In this document: positions 21,673 through 32,255 of the stretch, piece by piece
Layout: the number at the start of each line of letters is the position of its first letter
How positions within the stretch are numbered: the first letter of the stretch is position 1
Source of the DNA: an uncultured Ectothiorhodospiraceae bacterium
Lineage (GTDB): Bacteria > Pseudomonadota > Gammaproteobacteria > Nitrococcales > Nitrococcaceae
DNA length: 64,000 bases
Direction of reading: 5' to 3'
NCBI GenBank assembly: GCA_913061005.1
Contig: CAJXSH010000002.1
Location: 62,001 to 126,000 of the forward strand
The notes under the pieces: generated by a model
Seen by the model: only the letters and a program-made list of their open reading frames with translations
Told to the model about the DNA's origin: nothing
Database searches by the model: none
Position numbers and translations under genes: made by a program

Positions 21673-23964
21673 ATGGCAGAGGACTTCAAACAAAGCGCGC
21701 TCGAGTACCACCGCCAACCCACCCCCGGCAAGATCGAGGTCGCTCCGACCAAACCCCTGGCCAACCAGCGGGATCTGGCCCTGGCCTACAGCCCGGGCGT
21801 GGCCGCCGCCTGCGAGGCGATCGTCGAGGACGAGCGCGAAGCCGCCCGGGTCACCGCCCGGGGCAATCTGGTGGGCGTGATCACCAACGGCACCGCGGTC
21901 CTGGGCCTGGGGGCCATCGGCCCGCTGGCCTCCAAGCCGGTCATGGAGGGCAAAGGGGTCCTTTTCAAGAAGTTCGCGGGCATCGACGTCTTTGACATCG
22001 AGGTCAACGAGACCGATGCCGATGCCCTGGTCGAGACCATTGCCCGCCTCGAGCCGACCTTTGGCGGGATCAACCTCGAGGACATCAAGGCCCCGGAGTG
22101 CTTCGAGGTGGAGGCAAAACTCCGCGAGCGCATGAACATCCCGGTCTTCCACGACGACCAGCACGGCACCGCCATTACCGCGGCGGCGGCCATCTACAAC
22201 GGTCTGCGACTGGTGGACAAGCGCTTTGAGGACGTCAAACTGGTGACCTCGGGCGCCGGGGCCTCGGCCATCGCCTGCCTCGATCTGCTGGTGTCGATGG
22301 GGCTGCGCCCCGAGAACGTCATCGCCACCGACCGTCAGGGCGTCATCTACCGCGGCCGCAAGGAATACATGGACGACCGCAAGGCGGTCTATGCCGCCGA
22401 CACCGACGCCCGCAGCCTGGATGAGGCGATCGCCGATGCGGATATCTTTCTGGGCCTGTCGGCGCCGGGGGTATTGACCGCCGATATGGTCAAGCGCATG
22501 GCCGACAAGCCCATGATCATGGCCCTTGCCAACCCGACACCCGAGATCTGGCCCGAAGAGGCGCTGGAGGCCCGCCCGGACGCCATCATCTCCACCGGCC
22601 GCTCCGACTACCCCAACCAGGTCAACAACGTCCTGTGCTTTCCCTTCATCTTTCGCGGCGCACTGGATGTCGGGGCGACCACCATCAACGACGAGATGAA
22701 AAAGGCCTGTGTCCGCGCCATCGCCGATCTGGCCACCATGGAATCATCGGATGTGGTGATCGCCGCCTACGGCGGTAAACCGCTTTCCTTTGGCCCGGAA
22801 TACCTCATCCCCAAGCCCTTCGACCCACGGCTGATCACCCGCATCGCGCCCGAGGTGGCGCGTGCGGCCATGGAAAGCGGCGTGGCCACCCGCCCCATCG
22901 AAGATTTCACCGCCTACAAGCGGCGCCTGTCCGACTATGTCTTCCAGTCGGGCCTGCTCATGAAGCCCATCTTCGAGCGGGCCAGCCAGGACCCCAAACG
23001 GGTGGTCTATGGCGATGGCGAGGACGAGCGCATCCTCCAGGCGGTTCAGCTGGTGGTGGACGATCGCCTGGCAAAGCCGATCATCATCGGCCGCCGTCGG
23101 GTGGTGAAGATGCGCATCGAGCGCCTGGGGCTGCGGCTCGAGCTGGACCAGGATTTCGAGCTGGTCGACCCCGAGGACGATCCGCGGTTCAAGGAATACT
23201 GGCAGCTCTACCACTCCATCATGGAGCGGCGCGGCGTCACACCGGACCGTGCCCGACAGATCGTGCGCACGCGCAACACCGTCATCGCCGCGCTCATGGT
23301 CCGGCGGGGCGAGGCCGATGCCATGCTCTCGGGCGCGGTGGGCAAGTATCACCGCCAGCTCGACTACGTCAACGAGGTCCTGGGACGGCGCACCGGGGTG
23401 CGCAACCTAACGGCCATGAACGCCATCATCACCCCCAAGGGCACGCTCTTTTTGTGCGACACCTACGTCAACCAGAACCCCAATGCCCACCAGCTGGCAG
23501 AGATGACGGTGCTGGCCGCCGACGAGATTCGGCGTTTTGGCATGACCCCCAAGGTGGCGCTGCTGTCGCACAGCAATTTCGGCACCTCGGATGCGCCCGA
23601 GGCGGCCAAGATGCGCGAGGCGCTGCAGCTCATCGAAGACCGCGATCCGTCGCTGGCGGTCGAAGGCGAGATGCACGGCGACGCCGCCCTCAACGAGGAA
23701 ATCCGCAACCGCATCTTCCCCAACTCGCAGCTGGAGGGCGAAGCCAACCTGCTGATCATGCCCACGCTGGATGCGGCCAATATCGCCTTTAACCTGCTCA
23801 AGACCGTGACCGATGCGGTCTCTATCGGACCCATTATCCTGGGGATGTCCAAACCGGCTCATATCCTCACCCCCTCGGTGACCGTGCGCGGCGTGGTCAA
23901 CCTGACCGCGTTGGCGGGTGTCGAGGCAGCCATGGCGGCCAGTGACCAGGGAGGTAACCCATGA
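21673..23964 (+). CDS. maeB: NADP-dependent malic enzyme with phosphate acetyltransferase-like domain
   Basis: The protein has 763 residues, the size of E. coli MaeB (759). The malic enzyme half contains [48 protein letters not shown] and the NADP-binding [14 protein letters not shown]. The C-terminal half, from about residue 430 ([16 protein letters not shown]), is the phosphotransacetylase-like domain that usually has a regulatory (acetyl-CoA sensing) role. It makes pyruvate and NADPH from malate, feeding the pyruvate dehydrogenase encoded upstream. A GGGAACG ribosome-binding site lies before the ATG. Confidence 0.96.
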   Translation: MAEDFKQSALEYHRQPTPGKIEVAPTKPLANQRDLALAYSPGVAAACEAIVEDEREAARVTARGNLVGVITNGTAVLGLGAIGPLASKPVMEGKGVLFKKFAGIDVFDIEVNETDADALVETIARLEPTFGGINLEDIKAPECFEVEAKLRERMNIPVFHDDQHGTAITAAAAIYNGLRLVDKRFEDVKLVTSGAGASAIACLDLLVSMGLRPENVIATDRQGVIYRGRKEYMDDRKAVYAADTDARSLDEAIADADIFLGLSAPGVLTADMVKRMADKPMIMALANPTPEIWPEEALEARPDAIISTGRSDYPNQVNNVLCFPFIFRGALDVGATTINDEMKKACVRAIADLATMESSDVVIAAYGGKPLSFGPEYLIPKPFDPRLITRIAPEVARAAMESGVATRPIEDFTAYKRRLSDYVFQSGLLMKPIFERASQDPKRVVYGDGEDERILQAVQLVVDDRLAKPIIIGRRRVVKMRIERLGLRLELDQDFELVDPEDDPRFKEYWQLYHSIMERRGVTPDRARQIVRTRNTVIAALMVRRGEADAMLSGAVGKYHRQLDYVNEVLGRRTGVRNLTAMNAIITPKGTLFLCDTYVNQNPNAHQLAEMTVLAADEIRRFGMTPKVALLSHSNFGTSDAPEAAKMREALQLIEDRDPSLAVEGEMHGDAALNEEIRNRIFPNSQLEGEANLLIMPTLDAANIAFNLLKTVTDAVSIGPIILGMSKPAHILTPSVTVRGVVNLTALAGVEAAMAASDQGGNP

Positions 23965-24938
23965 CCCACGCCATTCGCATCCATCAGTTCGGCGGCCCGG
24001 AGGTGCTCGGTCTCGAGTCGGTGACGGTGGCCGACCCCGGCCCCGGCGAGGTCCGGCTGCGTCACAGCCACATCGGGCTCAACTACATCGATGTCTACTT
24101 TCGTACCGGTGTCTATCAGCCGGCGGCCATGCCCTTTACCCCCGGTTTCGAGGCCGCCGGCGAGGTCATCGCCGTGGGCGAGGGCGTGTCGGATGTGGCC
24201 GTCGGCGATCGGGTGGCCTATGCCGCTCGTCCCCCCGGGGCCTACGCCGAAGAGCGGGTGATCAGCGCCGATAGTCTGGTCAAGCTGCCCGCCGCCATTG
24301 GCAATGAGCAGGCCGCCGGGATGATGCTCAAGGGCATGACCGCGCACATGCTGCTCAAACGGGTCTATGCCGTGCAGCCGGGGGATGCGGTTCTGGTCCA
24401 TGCCGCCGCCGGTGGCGTGGGCCTGATCCTCTGCCAGTGGGCCCGTCATCTTGGCGCCACCGTGATTGGCACCGTGGGCAGTGAGGCCAAGGCCGAACTG
24501 GCCCGCGCCCACGGCTGCCACCATCCCGTTCTCTACCGTGATGAGGATATCGGCGAGCGTGTCCGCCAGATCACCGGCGGCGAGGGGGTTGCCGTTGCCT
24601 ATGACTCGGTGGGTGCCGATACGCTGCGCCAGTCCCTGGGCTGTCTGCGGCGCCGTGGCATGCTGGTGAGCTTTGGCCAGTCCTCGGGCAAGCCCCCGGC
24701 CATCGAGGTCGGCGAGCTGGCCGCCGGTGGCTCGCTGTTCATGACCCGGCCGACCATGTTCGATTACGTCGGCGAACGTGAGCCGATGCGGGCGGCCGCC
24801 GAGGCGTTGTTTGATGTCGTGGCCAAGGGCGTGGTGTCCATCGAGATCGGCCGCCGGTTCGGCCTGGCCGAGGCCGCGGAGGCCCACCGTGCCCTCGAGG
24901 CACGGCAGACCACCGGGTCAACCGTTCTGACCGTCTGA
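23961..24938 (+). CDS. qorA: NADPH:quinone oxidoreductase, zinc-independent MDR family
   Basis: The protein has 325 residues and resembles QorA/zeta-crystallin. The N-terminal GroES-like fold contains HSHIGLNYIDVYFRTGVY. The Rossmann fold contains VLVHAAAGGVGLILCQWA and the diagnostic YDSVGADTL, LVSFGQSSG, TRPTMFDYV of quinone reductases. The catalytic zinc ligands of alcohol dehydrogenases are missing, as expected for the family. It overlaps maeB by 4 bases at the start. Its 3' end overlaps the convergent hemY gene by 21 bases. Confidence 0.92.
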   Translation: MTHAIRIHQFGGPEVLGLESVTVADPGPGEVRLRHSHIGLNYIDVYFRTGVYQPAAMPFTPGFEAAGEVIAVGEGVSDVAVGDRVAYAARPPGAYAEERVISADSLVKLPAAIGNEQAAGMMLKGMTAHMLLKRVYAVQPGDAVLVHAAAGGVGLILCQWARHLGATVIGTVGSEAKAELARAHGCHHPVLYRDEDIGERVRQITGGEGVAVAYDSVGADTLRQSLGCLRRRGMLVSFGQSSGKPPAIEVGELAAGGSLFMTRPTMFDYVGEREPMRAAAEALFDVVAKGVVSIEIGRRFGLAEAAEAHRALEARQTTGSTVLTV

Positions 24939-26138
24939 GGCGGGGGCCGCCAGCGGCTCGCCGCCATCCATGCCCAGCGCCTGGCGATAGGTTCGCCGGG
25001 CGTGTTCCTGTTCGCCAAGGCGCTCGTAGAGATCCGCCAGAAGGCGCAGTGCCGCTGGCTCGCGCCCTCGGGCAACGGCCGCCTCGAGATAGTTGCGCGC
25101 CTGCCCCCAGTGCTCGGCGGCCAGGGCCTGTCGGCCGGCGGCCAGCAACAACACCGGGTCGTCCGGGCGCTGCTGCAACCACTCGGCGATCGGTTGCAGC
25201 GCCTTCTCCGGCGGGTCGGTGCGAAGCTCACCGAACACCTCCACCAACGCCGGCTCCCATCGACGCTTCAACCACCGTCGAAGCCGCTTTTCCGCTGTCG
25301 CCGGGCAGTCTGCGGCGATCAATGCCCGGGCAAACCGCGCCTGCAGATGCGGATCGCGACGCCGCGACCGGGGCAGGCCCTTCCAGACCCGCTCGAGCGC
25401 ATCGGCCGAGGTCTCGACCCCCAGTTGGGTCAGCTGCCGGTCGAAGGCTCGACGCTCGATGCTGGCCAGGCGGTTTTCGTCGATCGCCTCGCTGCGGCGC
25501 AGGTCGGGCAAAAGCTCAATAAGCCGTTGTTCGTCACCCACCGCCTGCAGTGCATCGGTGAGCAGCATCAGCACCCGCGGATTGCCCGGGGCACGCTCGC
25601 GCAACCAACCCAGCGTGGCGAGGGCCTCTTCCCACTGACCGGCGTCGACCTGAAGCTGGGCCTTGACCACGTTGACGGCCACCCGGGCGCGGTCGTCCCG
25701 AAGGTCGGCATCTGCCAGCCGCTGGTCGCGACGCGTCCAGTCGCCCTGACGATGGGCGGCCAGGGCCGCCAGTAGATGATGGACCACCGGCTGCGACGCG
25801 GCCTCGGCGGTGGTCTGCAGATGCCGCTCGGCCGCCGCGTAGCGGCCCTCGGCCAGCTCGATGAGCCCATCGACCAGCTCGCGGTTGGCCCGTACCCGGC
25901 GATGGCGCTGCCAGCGGCCGCGAACCCGTCCCGGGGCGCGGAAGAGCTTTTGCAAAAGCCCCACCGCCAGCCAGATCAGCACACCGGCCACGATCACCGC
26001 CAGGGCGGCGACAAACAGACTGGCCTGGACGGTAAGCTCTCCGAGCCGCAGCAGGACAAACCCCTGCCGGGCCTCCAGCCACAACGCACCGGCCACGCTC
26101 ACGAGCAGCAGCAGGACCAGCAGGATCACGCGTCGCAT
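24918..26138 (-). CDS. hemY: HemY-like TPR membrane protein of the heme operon
   Basis: The protein has 406 residues. Two N-terminal transmembrane helices (about residues 4-22 and 40-64) are followed by a cytoplasmic/periplasmic helical TPR domain (for example RAVLIAADCPATAEKRL and EHWGQARNYLEAAV). This is the proteobacterial HemY_N/TPR family, unrelated to Bacillus HemY oxidase. Its exact role in porphyrin export or assembly is not settled. The ATG shares one base with the hemX stop (TAATG), and hemY is last in the algR-like/hemC-hemD-hemX-hemY order. Its end overlaps qorA by 21 bases. Confidence 0.92.
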   Translation of the reverse strand: MRRVILLVLLLLVSVAGALWLEARQGFVLLRLGELTVQASLFVAALAVIVAGVLIWLAVGLLQKLFRAPGRVRGRWQRHRRVRANRELVDGLIELAEGRYAAAERHLQTTAEAASQPVVHHLLAALAAHRQGDWTRRDQRLADADLRDDRARVAVNVVKAQLQVDAGQWEEALATLGWLRERAPGNPRVLMLLTDALQAVGDEQRLIELLPDLRRSEAIDENRLASIERRAFDRQLTQLGVETSADALERVWKGLPRSRRRDPHLQARFARALIAADCPATAEKRLRRWLKRRWEPALVEVFGELRTDPPEKALQPIAEWLQQRPDDPVLLLAAGRQALAAEHWGQARNYLEAAVARGREPAALRLLADLYERLGEQEHARRTYRQALGMDGGEPLAAPASDGQNG

Positions 26139-27319
26139 TACTGACTCACCCCGTCATCCAGTACCGGCGCCAGCAGCGGCCGGATGGCCGGCGGATCGAT
26201 GGCCACCCGACGCTCGGCAAGGGTGGCGAGGGTCTCACGGGCGGCGATCACCGCTTCGGCACCGGGATCAAAATAGGCGGCCACCCAGTCATCCAGCCGT
26301 TCAATGGCGCTTTGATACGCGGCCGTCTCGCCACGCAACGCCGACACCCGGGCCGATTCGATCTGCAGCAGCAGGTTCTGCTCGAGCAAAAACCGGGCAT
26401 TGGCGTCGGGGAGCGGCTGCACATCGCGGTCGCGGCTGACCACCACCAGCTCGCCCAGGCCCTGTCGCAAACGCTGCCAGGCCCGCTCCAGCCGACCCTG
26501 CCAACCCTCGCTGACGCCGCCATCCTCGCTCGGCCCGGTGTCCTTGGCCTCGGCGCGGGTCAGGGCAGAGGCGGCCAGCGGCAGGCGCTCGAGCTGGCCG
26601 GCCAACTCGTCCAGGGCCGTGTTGATCCGTCGGCGCTGCGGCCGCTCGACATCCAGAAGTCGGTCCACCGCCGCGGCGATGGCTTCGCGACGGTCCACCC
26701 CGGCACCGCCCAGGCCGGCCAGCCGCTGATCAGCCCGTTCCAGCGCCTCCAGGGCCCCGCCGACATCGTCCATCAGCTCCAGACGCTGAATAGCGAGCTG
26801 GGCCAGGTAGGCGGCCTCGGCCAGGCGCCAGTCATCGGCATCGGACTGGGCCCGACGGTAGAGCTGATCCACCCGGTCGATGAGGGTCTCGCGCTCGGAC
26901 TGGCCATCGGCCAGCCGGTTTTCGATGCGCGCCAGGGACTGGAGTCGCGATTCGAGTTGTTCGTTGAGGTTGCTGACCCGCCCGGAGAGTTCGCCCAGCG
27001 CGGTGTCGTGACGATCGGCAAGGCGCTCCAGTGACGACTGGCTGACCATCGCTGCGGTTTGCGCCTGCAACGACTGCATCTGCCAGTACAGGTACCCGAC
27101 ACCGGCAGCCGTCGCAACCAGGGCCACCCACAGCACGGCCAGCCCCCATCCGCGGCGGCGGACCGGAGCGCTGGCGGTCTCGTCCCCGTCGCCGGTCCGG
27201 GATCCCTGACCGGCGTCGCCCGTGTCGGTGGCTTCATCGGTGGATCCGGCCTCCGCGGTAACCTCCACCGGTGGCTGGTCGGCCGGTTTTTCCTCCGGCT
27301 GGTCCTTCTCTTCAGTCAT
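26138..27319 (-). CDS. hemX: HemX-family membrane protein
   Basis: The protein has 393 residues. An acidic, disordered N-terminus (about 60 residues rich in Glu, Asp, Thr) precedes one transmembrane helix (VLWVALVATAAGVGYLYW). After that come a coiled coil (LNEQLESRLQSLARIENRLAD) and a helical domain of the HemX family. It is often labelled uroporphyrinogen III methyltransferase, but it has no SAM-methyltransferase fold, so that label should not be used. The start overlaps the hemD end by 8 bases; a longer form starting inside hemD is rejected. Confidence 0.92.
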   Translation of the reverse strand: MTEEKDQPEEKPADQPPVEVTAEAGSTDEATDTGDAGQGSRTGDGDETASAPVRRRGWGLAVLWVALVATAAGVGYLYWQMQSLQAQTAAMVSQSSLERLADRHDTALGELSGRVSNLNEQLESRLQSLARIENRLADGQSERETLIDRVDQLYRRAQSDADDWRLAEAAYLAQLAIQRLELMDDVGGALEALERADQRLAGLGGAGVDRREAIAAAVDRLLDVERPQRRRINTALDELAGQLERLPLAASALTRAEAKDTGPSEDGGVSEGWQGRLERAWQRLRQGLGELVVVSRDRDVQPLPDANARFLLEQNLLLQIESARVSALRGETAAYQSAIERLDDWVAAYFDPGAEAVIAARETLATLAERRVAIDPPAIRPLLAPVLDDGVSQ

Positions 27320-28067
27320 CTTTTTGCTTCTCCAGGGCCTGCTCCAGCGCCGCCAAAAGGGCCGTGTCGTCGGCACCGTCGGCGACCATCACCGCGGCCC
27401 ACCCGGCCTGGCGGGCAGCCGCGGCCACCCGTTCGCTGACAACAACGAGTGCGGCATCCATCACCCACTCTAGCGCGGCGGGTGTGGCCATCGCGAGCAG
27501 CCCCTGCAGACCCGCGACACTGGTCACAACGGCTGCATCCAGTTGCACGGCCAGCCAATCGTCCGGGACATCCAGACGGCGAGCCGCCGGCATGCGCCGG
27601 TAAACCGCCAGCTCTTCCAGTATGACACCCCGGGCCTGCAATGGCGCCTGCAGCCGACGTCGCCCCCCCTCGCCGCGGATGATCAACACCCGCTGCCCCG
27701 GGGCAGGATCAAACGCCGGCTCGGCGAGCAATGCCTCGGCGCCGCCCCCGCGGGTTGGCGCCACCGTCACGGTGACCCCGGCCTGGTTCAACGCCGACGC
27801 CGTACCCGGGCCAACCGCCGCCACCGCCCCTTCTGCCAGCTGCGAGCCGGCCAGTGCGGACAACCCGTAGCGAACGGCATTGGGACTGATGAACACCACC
27901 CAGTCGGGCTTTCGCGTTGGCGGCGCCTGAACCGGCAGCGGTTCGATGGCCAGTGTGGGTCGCTGCAGCACCAAAGCCCCGCGCGAGGCCAGCATCCGGC
28001 CGAGTGCCGCCGCCTGACCGGCGGGGCGGGTCAGCAGGATACGGGCATCCACCAGACCCCGACTCAA
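27312..28067 (-). CDS. hemD: Uroporphyrinogen-III synthase HemD
   Basis: The protein has 251 residues and cyclises hydroxymethylbilane with inversion of ring D. The two-lobed HemD pattern is visible: ILLTRPAGQAAALGRMLASRG at the N-terminus, VVFISPNAVRYGLSAL near residue 58, AVGPGTASALNQAG near 88 and VVTSVAGLQGLLAM near 180. It overlaps hemC by 4 bases (ATGA) and hemX by 8 bases, which is tight translational coupling. Confidence 0.93.
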   Translation of the reverse strand: MSRGLVDARILLTRPAGQAAALGRMLASRGALVLQRPTLAIEPLPVQAPPTRKPDWVVFISPNAVRYGLSALAGSQLAEGAVAAVGPGTASALNQAGVTVTVAPTRGGGAEALLAEPAFDPAPGQRVLIIRGEGGRRRLQAPLQARGVILEELAVYRRMPAARRLDVPDDWLAVQLDAAVVTSVAGLQGLLAMATPAALEWVMDAALVVVSERVAAAARQAGWAAVMVADGADDTALLAALEQALEKQKDD

Positions 28068-28987
28068 TGGACCTCGGCCAGGATGTCGCCGGCCCCCTGG
28101 GCCAGCAGGTCGGCGGCAACGCGATCACCCAGCGCCGGTCCCTCATCGCGGGGCGCCCGCCCCTCGGCCCGCAACACGCGGCGGCCGTCGCGACTGGCGA
28201 CCAGGGCCCGCAACCACAGGGCATCCCCCTCCAGCACCGCATAGGCGGCCAGCGGTACATGGCAACTGCCCTCGAGCCGGGCATTCACCGCGCGCTCGGC
28301 CGCCACCCGATCATGGGTGTCGGCGTCATCCAGCGTGGCAATGAGCCGCTGTACCTCCGCATCTCCCGCCCGGCACTCGATACCCAGCGCGCCCTGGCCC
28401 ACCGCCGGCAGGCTGTCTTCGGGCGGCATCACCCGGGTGATGCGATCGCCCATCCCCAGACGTCGCAGCCCCGAAGCCGCCAGCACAATGGCGTCAAACT
28501 CACCACGATCGAGCTTTGCCAGCCGTGTCTGCACATTGCCGCGGAGCGACTCGACGACCAGATCCGGGCGACGGGCGCGCAGCTGACATTCGCGACGCAG
28601 GCTTGCCGTGCCCACCCGGGCGCCTTCGGGGAGCTCGCGGACATCGCCGTAGCGGGCCGAGACAAAGGCATCACAGGGGTCTTCGCGGTCGAGGATGACC
28701 GGCAGGCGGAAGGCCTCGGGCACCAGAGCGGGCACATCCTTCATGGAGTGGACGGCGATATCCGCCCGGCCTTCGAGCATGCCCTCCTCGAGCGCCTTGA
28801 CGAACAACGCCTTCCCCCCGACGGCCATCAGTGGCCGATCGGTGATCTCGTCTCCCCGGGTGGACATGCGCACCAGCTGGATGTCGAGGCCCGGGTGCCG
28901 GTCCTGCAAGCGTCGGGCCACATGTTCGGCCTGCCAGACAGCAAGCGGGCTTCGACGGGTGGCAATACGCAGTGGTTCAGGCGGCAT
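28064..28987 (-). CDS. hemC: Hydroxymethylbilane synthase (porphobilinogen deaminase) HemC
   Basis: The protein has 307 residues. Diagnostic segments are IATRRSPLAVWQAEHV at residue 7, GGKALFVKALEEGML near 57, VHSMKDVP near 80, GTASLRRECQL near 128, and LEGSCHVPLAAY near 240, whose cysteine carries the dipyrromethane cofactor. It polymerises four porphobilinogens in heme synthesis. It is preceded 83 bases upstream by the algR-like gene, the same order as in Pseudomonas. Confidence 0.97.
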   Translation of the reverse strand: MPPEPLRIATRRSPLAVWQAEHVARRLQDRHPGLDIQLVRMSTRGDEITDRPLMAVGGKALFVKALEEGMLEGRADIAVHSMKDVPALVPEAFRLPVILDREDPCDAFVSARYGDVRELPEGARVGTASLRRECQLRARRPDLVVESLRGNVQTRLAKLDRGEFDAIVLAASGLRRLGMGDRITRVMPPEDSLPAVGQGALGIECRAGDAEVQRLIATLDDADTHDRVAAERAVNARLEGSCHVPLAAYAVLEGDALWLRALVASRDGRRVLRAEGRAPRDEGPALGDRVAADLLAQGAGDILAEVH

Positions 28988-29070
28988 GGTCGGGCGTGTT
29001 CTTCGATGGCGGTCACGGACCGGGTAATGATGGCCGCAACCATACCGCCTGCGGCGTTGGAGAGAAAATA

Positions 29071-29805
29071 TCAGGCGCTTCCGGCCTGCTTGAGCCAGCG
29101 GCGGACCTGCGGCAGCCGGCGCCGACTGACCGGGACGCGATCGTCGCAGCCATCGATGAGCGCATGGGTGCGACCATCCCAGTCCTTTTCCAGCCCCCGC
29201 AGGGCGTCCCGCGCCACCAGGGCGCTGCGGTGGACACGCAGAAAACGTGGCTCGAACTCTTCTTCGAGCTGGCAGAGCGATTCCTCGATCAGGTCTTCGC
29301 CGTCGTCGTGCTGGACCGTGACGTATTTGTGTTCGGCCTTGAGGTAGCGAACCCCATCGACCGGGATAAGGTTGAGTCCGCCAGGCCGACGCGCCAGCAG
29401 ATGTCGGCGGCCACCGCGCTCGAGCATTGACTGGATGGCATGGGCCTGACCGGTGGTCAATGGCCGCGCCCGGTGCAACGCTGTAACCAGCCGCTGGGGC
29501 GAGACGTTATCGAGCACGTATTCCATGCCGATGGTCTCGAGCGTGGGTCGCACCGGATCGTCAAAACCGCTTGCAAGCACGATGGCAGGCCCGGGCTGGC
29601 ACTGGCCAAGCGCCAGAACGGCCTGCAGATCCCGCTCGTCACGAATGCCGATGACCACGGCATCGGCGTGATCCGCGCGATGGCGATCCACCGCATCGGC
29701 GGTCGACTCGAGCACTCCGTTGATCGAGCAATCACGCCCCTTGGCGGCAAGACGGGCGAGTCGCTGACGCAGTGACCGGTTCTCACATGCAATAACGATC
29801 TTCAT
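29071..29805 (-). CDS. AlgR-type LytTR regulator with a degenerate (non-phosphorylatable) receiver domain
   Basis: The protein has 244 residues. The C-terminal LytTR DNA-binding domain (about 135-240) is intact: [36 protein letters not shown]. The N-terminal half keeps the length and secondary-structure rhythm of a CheY-like receiver but not its chemistry. The acidic pocket VDDE is IACEN, the phosphoacceptor Asp expected in VLLDIRMPG is Gly53 in [10 protein letters not shown], and the conserved Lys near residue 100 is Asp in VLDNVS. Position between argH and hemC matches Pseudomonas algR, but no algZ/fimS sensor kinase gene is present beside it. Start is the ATG after a TGCCTCC-complement (GGAGGCA) ribosome-binding site. 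Confidence 0.82.
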   Translation of the reverse strand: MKIVIACENRSLRQRLARLAAKGRDCSINGVLESTADAVDRHRADHADAVVIGIRDERDLQAVLALGQCQPGPAIVLASGFDDPVRPTLETIGMEYVLDNVSPQRLVTALHRARPLTTGQAHAIQSMLERGGRRHLLARRPGGLNLIPVDGVRYLKAEHKYVTVQHDDGEDLIEESLCQLEEEFEPRFLRVHRSALVARDALRGLEKDWDGRTHALIDGCDDRVPVSRRRLPQVRRWLKQAGSA

Positions 29806-29933
29806 CGGTCTGCCTCCTTGATGTCGTGGAAAAGCGCCGGCGGCCGAGTCCGTTCGGCGCGGGCGAAAGGATGCGCCGGCCGGCGTCGGAAATCCGCCAA
29901 CCGGTTCACAACCGACGAACAACGGCGGGGGGC

Positions 29934-29942
29934 TGGTATACT
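29934..29942 (+). promoter_or_regulatory. Extended -10 promoter for argH
   Basis: TGGTATACT is a sigma70 extended -10 element (TGn plus TATACT), 30 bases before the argH ATG. There is no good -35 at 17 bases, as is common for extended -10 promoters; a TTCACA at 29905-29910 is 26 bases away and too far. The same TGGTATACTC core occurs before the rhodanese gene. Confidence 0.55.
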
Positions 29943-29972
29943 CACGTCACCGATATCGAGCACGGATCCAGC

Positions 29973-31363
<1,391 letters not shown>

Positions 31364-31367
<4 letters not shown>

Positions 31368-32035
31368 AGCGCCAGCACCTGGTAGAGCCAGGCACTGATA
31401 TCGCCGATCTCCTTGGCACAGACCTGATGGGCCATGGGATAGGTCTGCCACTGGACCTGGTGGCCGAGCCCCACCAGCGCATCCCGGGCGGCCTCACCCA
31501 GGCTGATATCCAGCACCGGGTCCTGGTCGCCATGGGCGAGAAAAACCGGCGTCCCCCGATTGGCGGCGGCCCGCGCCTGAGAAAGATGGTCCTGCAGCGG
31601 CAGGTAGGTGGATAACCCCATGATCCCGGCCAGCCCATCGGCATAGCGCAACCCCGCATGCAGTGCCAGGGCCCCGCCCTGCGAGAATCCGGCAAGCACC
31701 AACCGCTGGGCAGGCACGCCCCGCTCGCGCTCGCGGGCGATCAAAGCCTCGATCCATCCGGCCGCCCGGTCCAGTCCCTGCTCGTCCGCCGGCGTCCCGG
31801 GGCCGAGGCCGTAGATGTCATACCAGGCCGGCATGGGCATGCCGCCATTCAAGGTCACCGGCTGGGTGGGTGCGTGGGGAAAGACAAACCGCACCGCCGC
31901 CTCCGCCGGCAACCCGAGCTCGGGGACGATGGGTTCGAAGTCATGACCACTGGCACCCAGCCCGTGCAGCCAGATCACGCTGGCCTGGGCCGAGGCCGGT
32001 CCAATCTCGACGGTCTCGAGCGTCTCCACGATCAT
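31364..32035 (-). CDS. Phospholipase/carboxylesterase family alpha/beta hydrolase
   Basis: The protein has 223 residues and belongs to the acyl-protein thioesterase-like carboxylesterase family. It has [15 protein letters not shown] at residue 22, [11 protein letters not shown] near 68, nucleophile motif [15 protein letters not shown] near 115, Asp in [11 protein letters not shown] and His in YPMAHQV near the C-terminus. All three catalytic residues are visible. The substrate is unknown; relatives hydrolyse short acyl esters. It is monocistronic between argH and the lptM-lysA cluster. Confidence 0.88.
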
Positions 32036-32106
32036 TCCCCGGATGGCTTGCAGGACGCACTAGCCTAGCGCAGGGTGGAAGGGCCGAAAATGCCGGCCTG
32101 ACCCGT

Positions 32107-32112
32107 TATACT
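32107..32112 (+). promoter_or_regulatory. Candidate -10 of the lptM-lysA-dapF-xerC operon
   Basis: TATACT lies 29 bases before the lptM ATG, in the 106-base gap after the divergent esterase gene. No matching -35 is obvious at 16-18 bases, so this is a weak call that rests on the hexamer and its position. Confidence 0.35.
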
Positions 32113-32141
32113 TGGCACCAAACCAATCATCGGCCTGCCCT

Positions 32142-32255
32142 ATGCTGAAAACCCTTGCCCTGATGGCCCTCGTCGTCTGCCTCGCCGGCTGCGGCGTCAA
32201 AGGTGATCTCTACCCGCCGCCGGCGGACGAGCCGGCCGCGGAAGCGACGCCATGA
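32142..32255 (+). CDS. lptM: Small outer-membrane lipoprotein LptM (YifL)
   Basis: This is a 37-residue protein. A short hydrophobic signal segment leads to the lipobox LAGC (Cys17), followed by GVKGDLYPPP, the signature of the LptM/YifL family found in front of lysA in Gammaproteobacteria. LptM associates with the LptD-LptE lipopolysaccharide translocon. The stop codon overlaps the lysA ATG (ATGA). It is easily missed because of its size, but the lipobox, GVKG-LY motif and synteny make it convincing. Confidence 0.85.
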   Translation: MLKTLALMALVVCLAGCGVKGDLYPPPADEPAAEATP

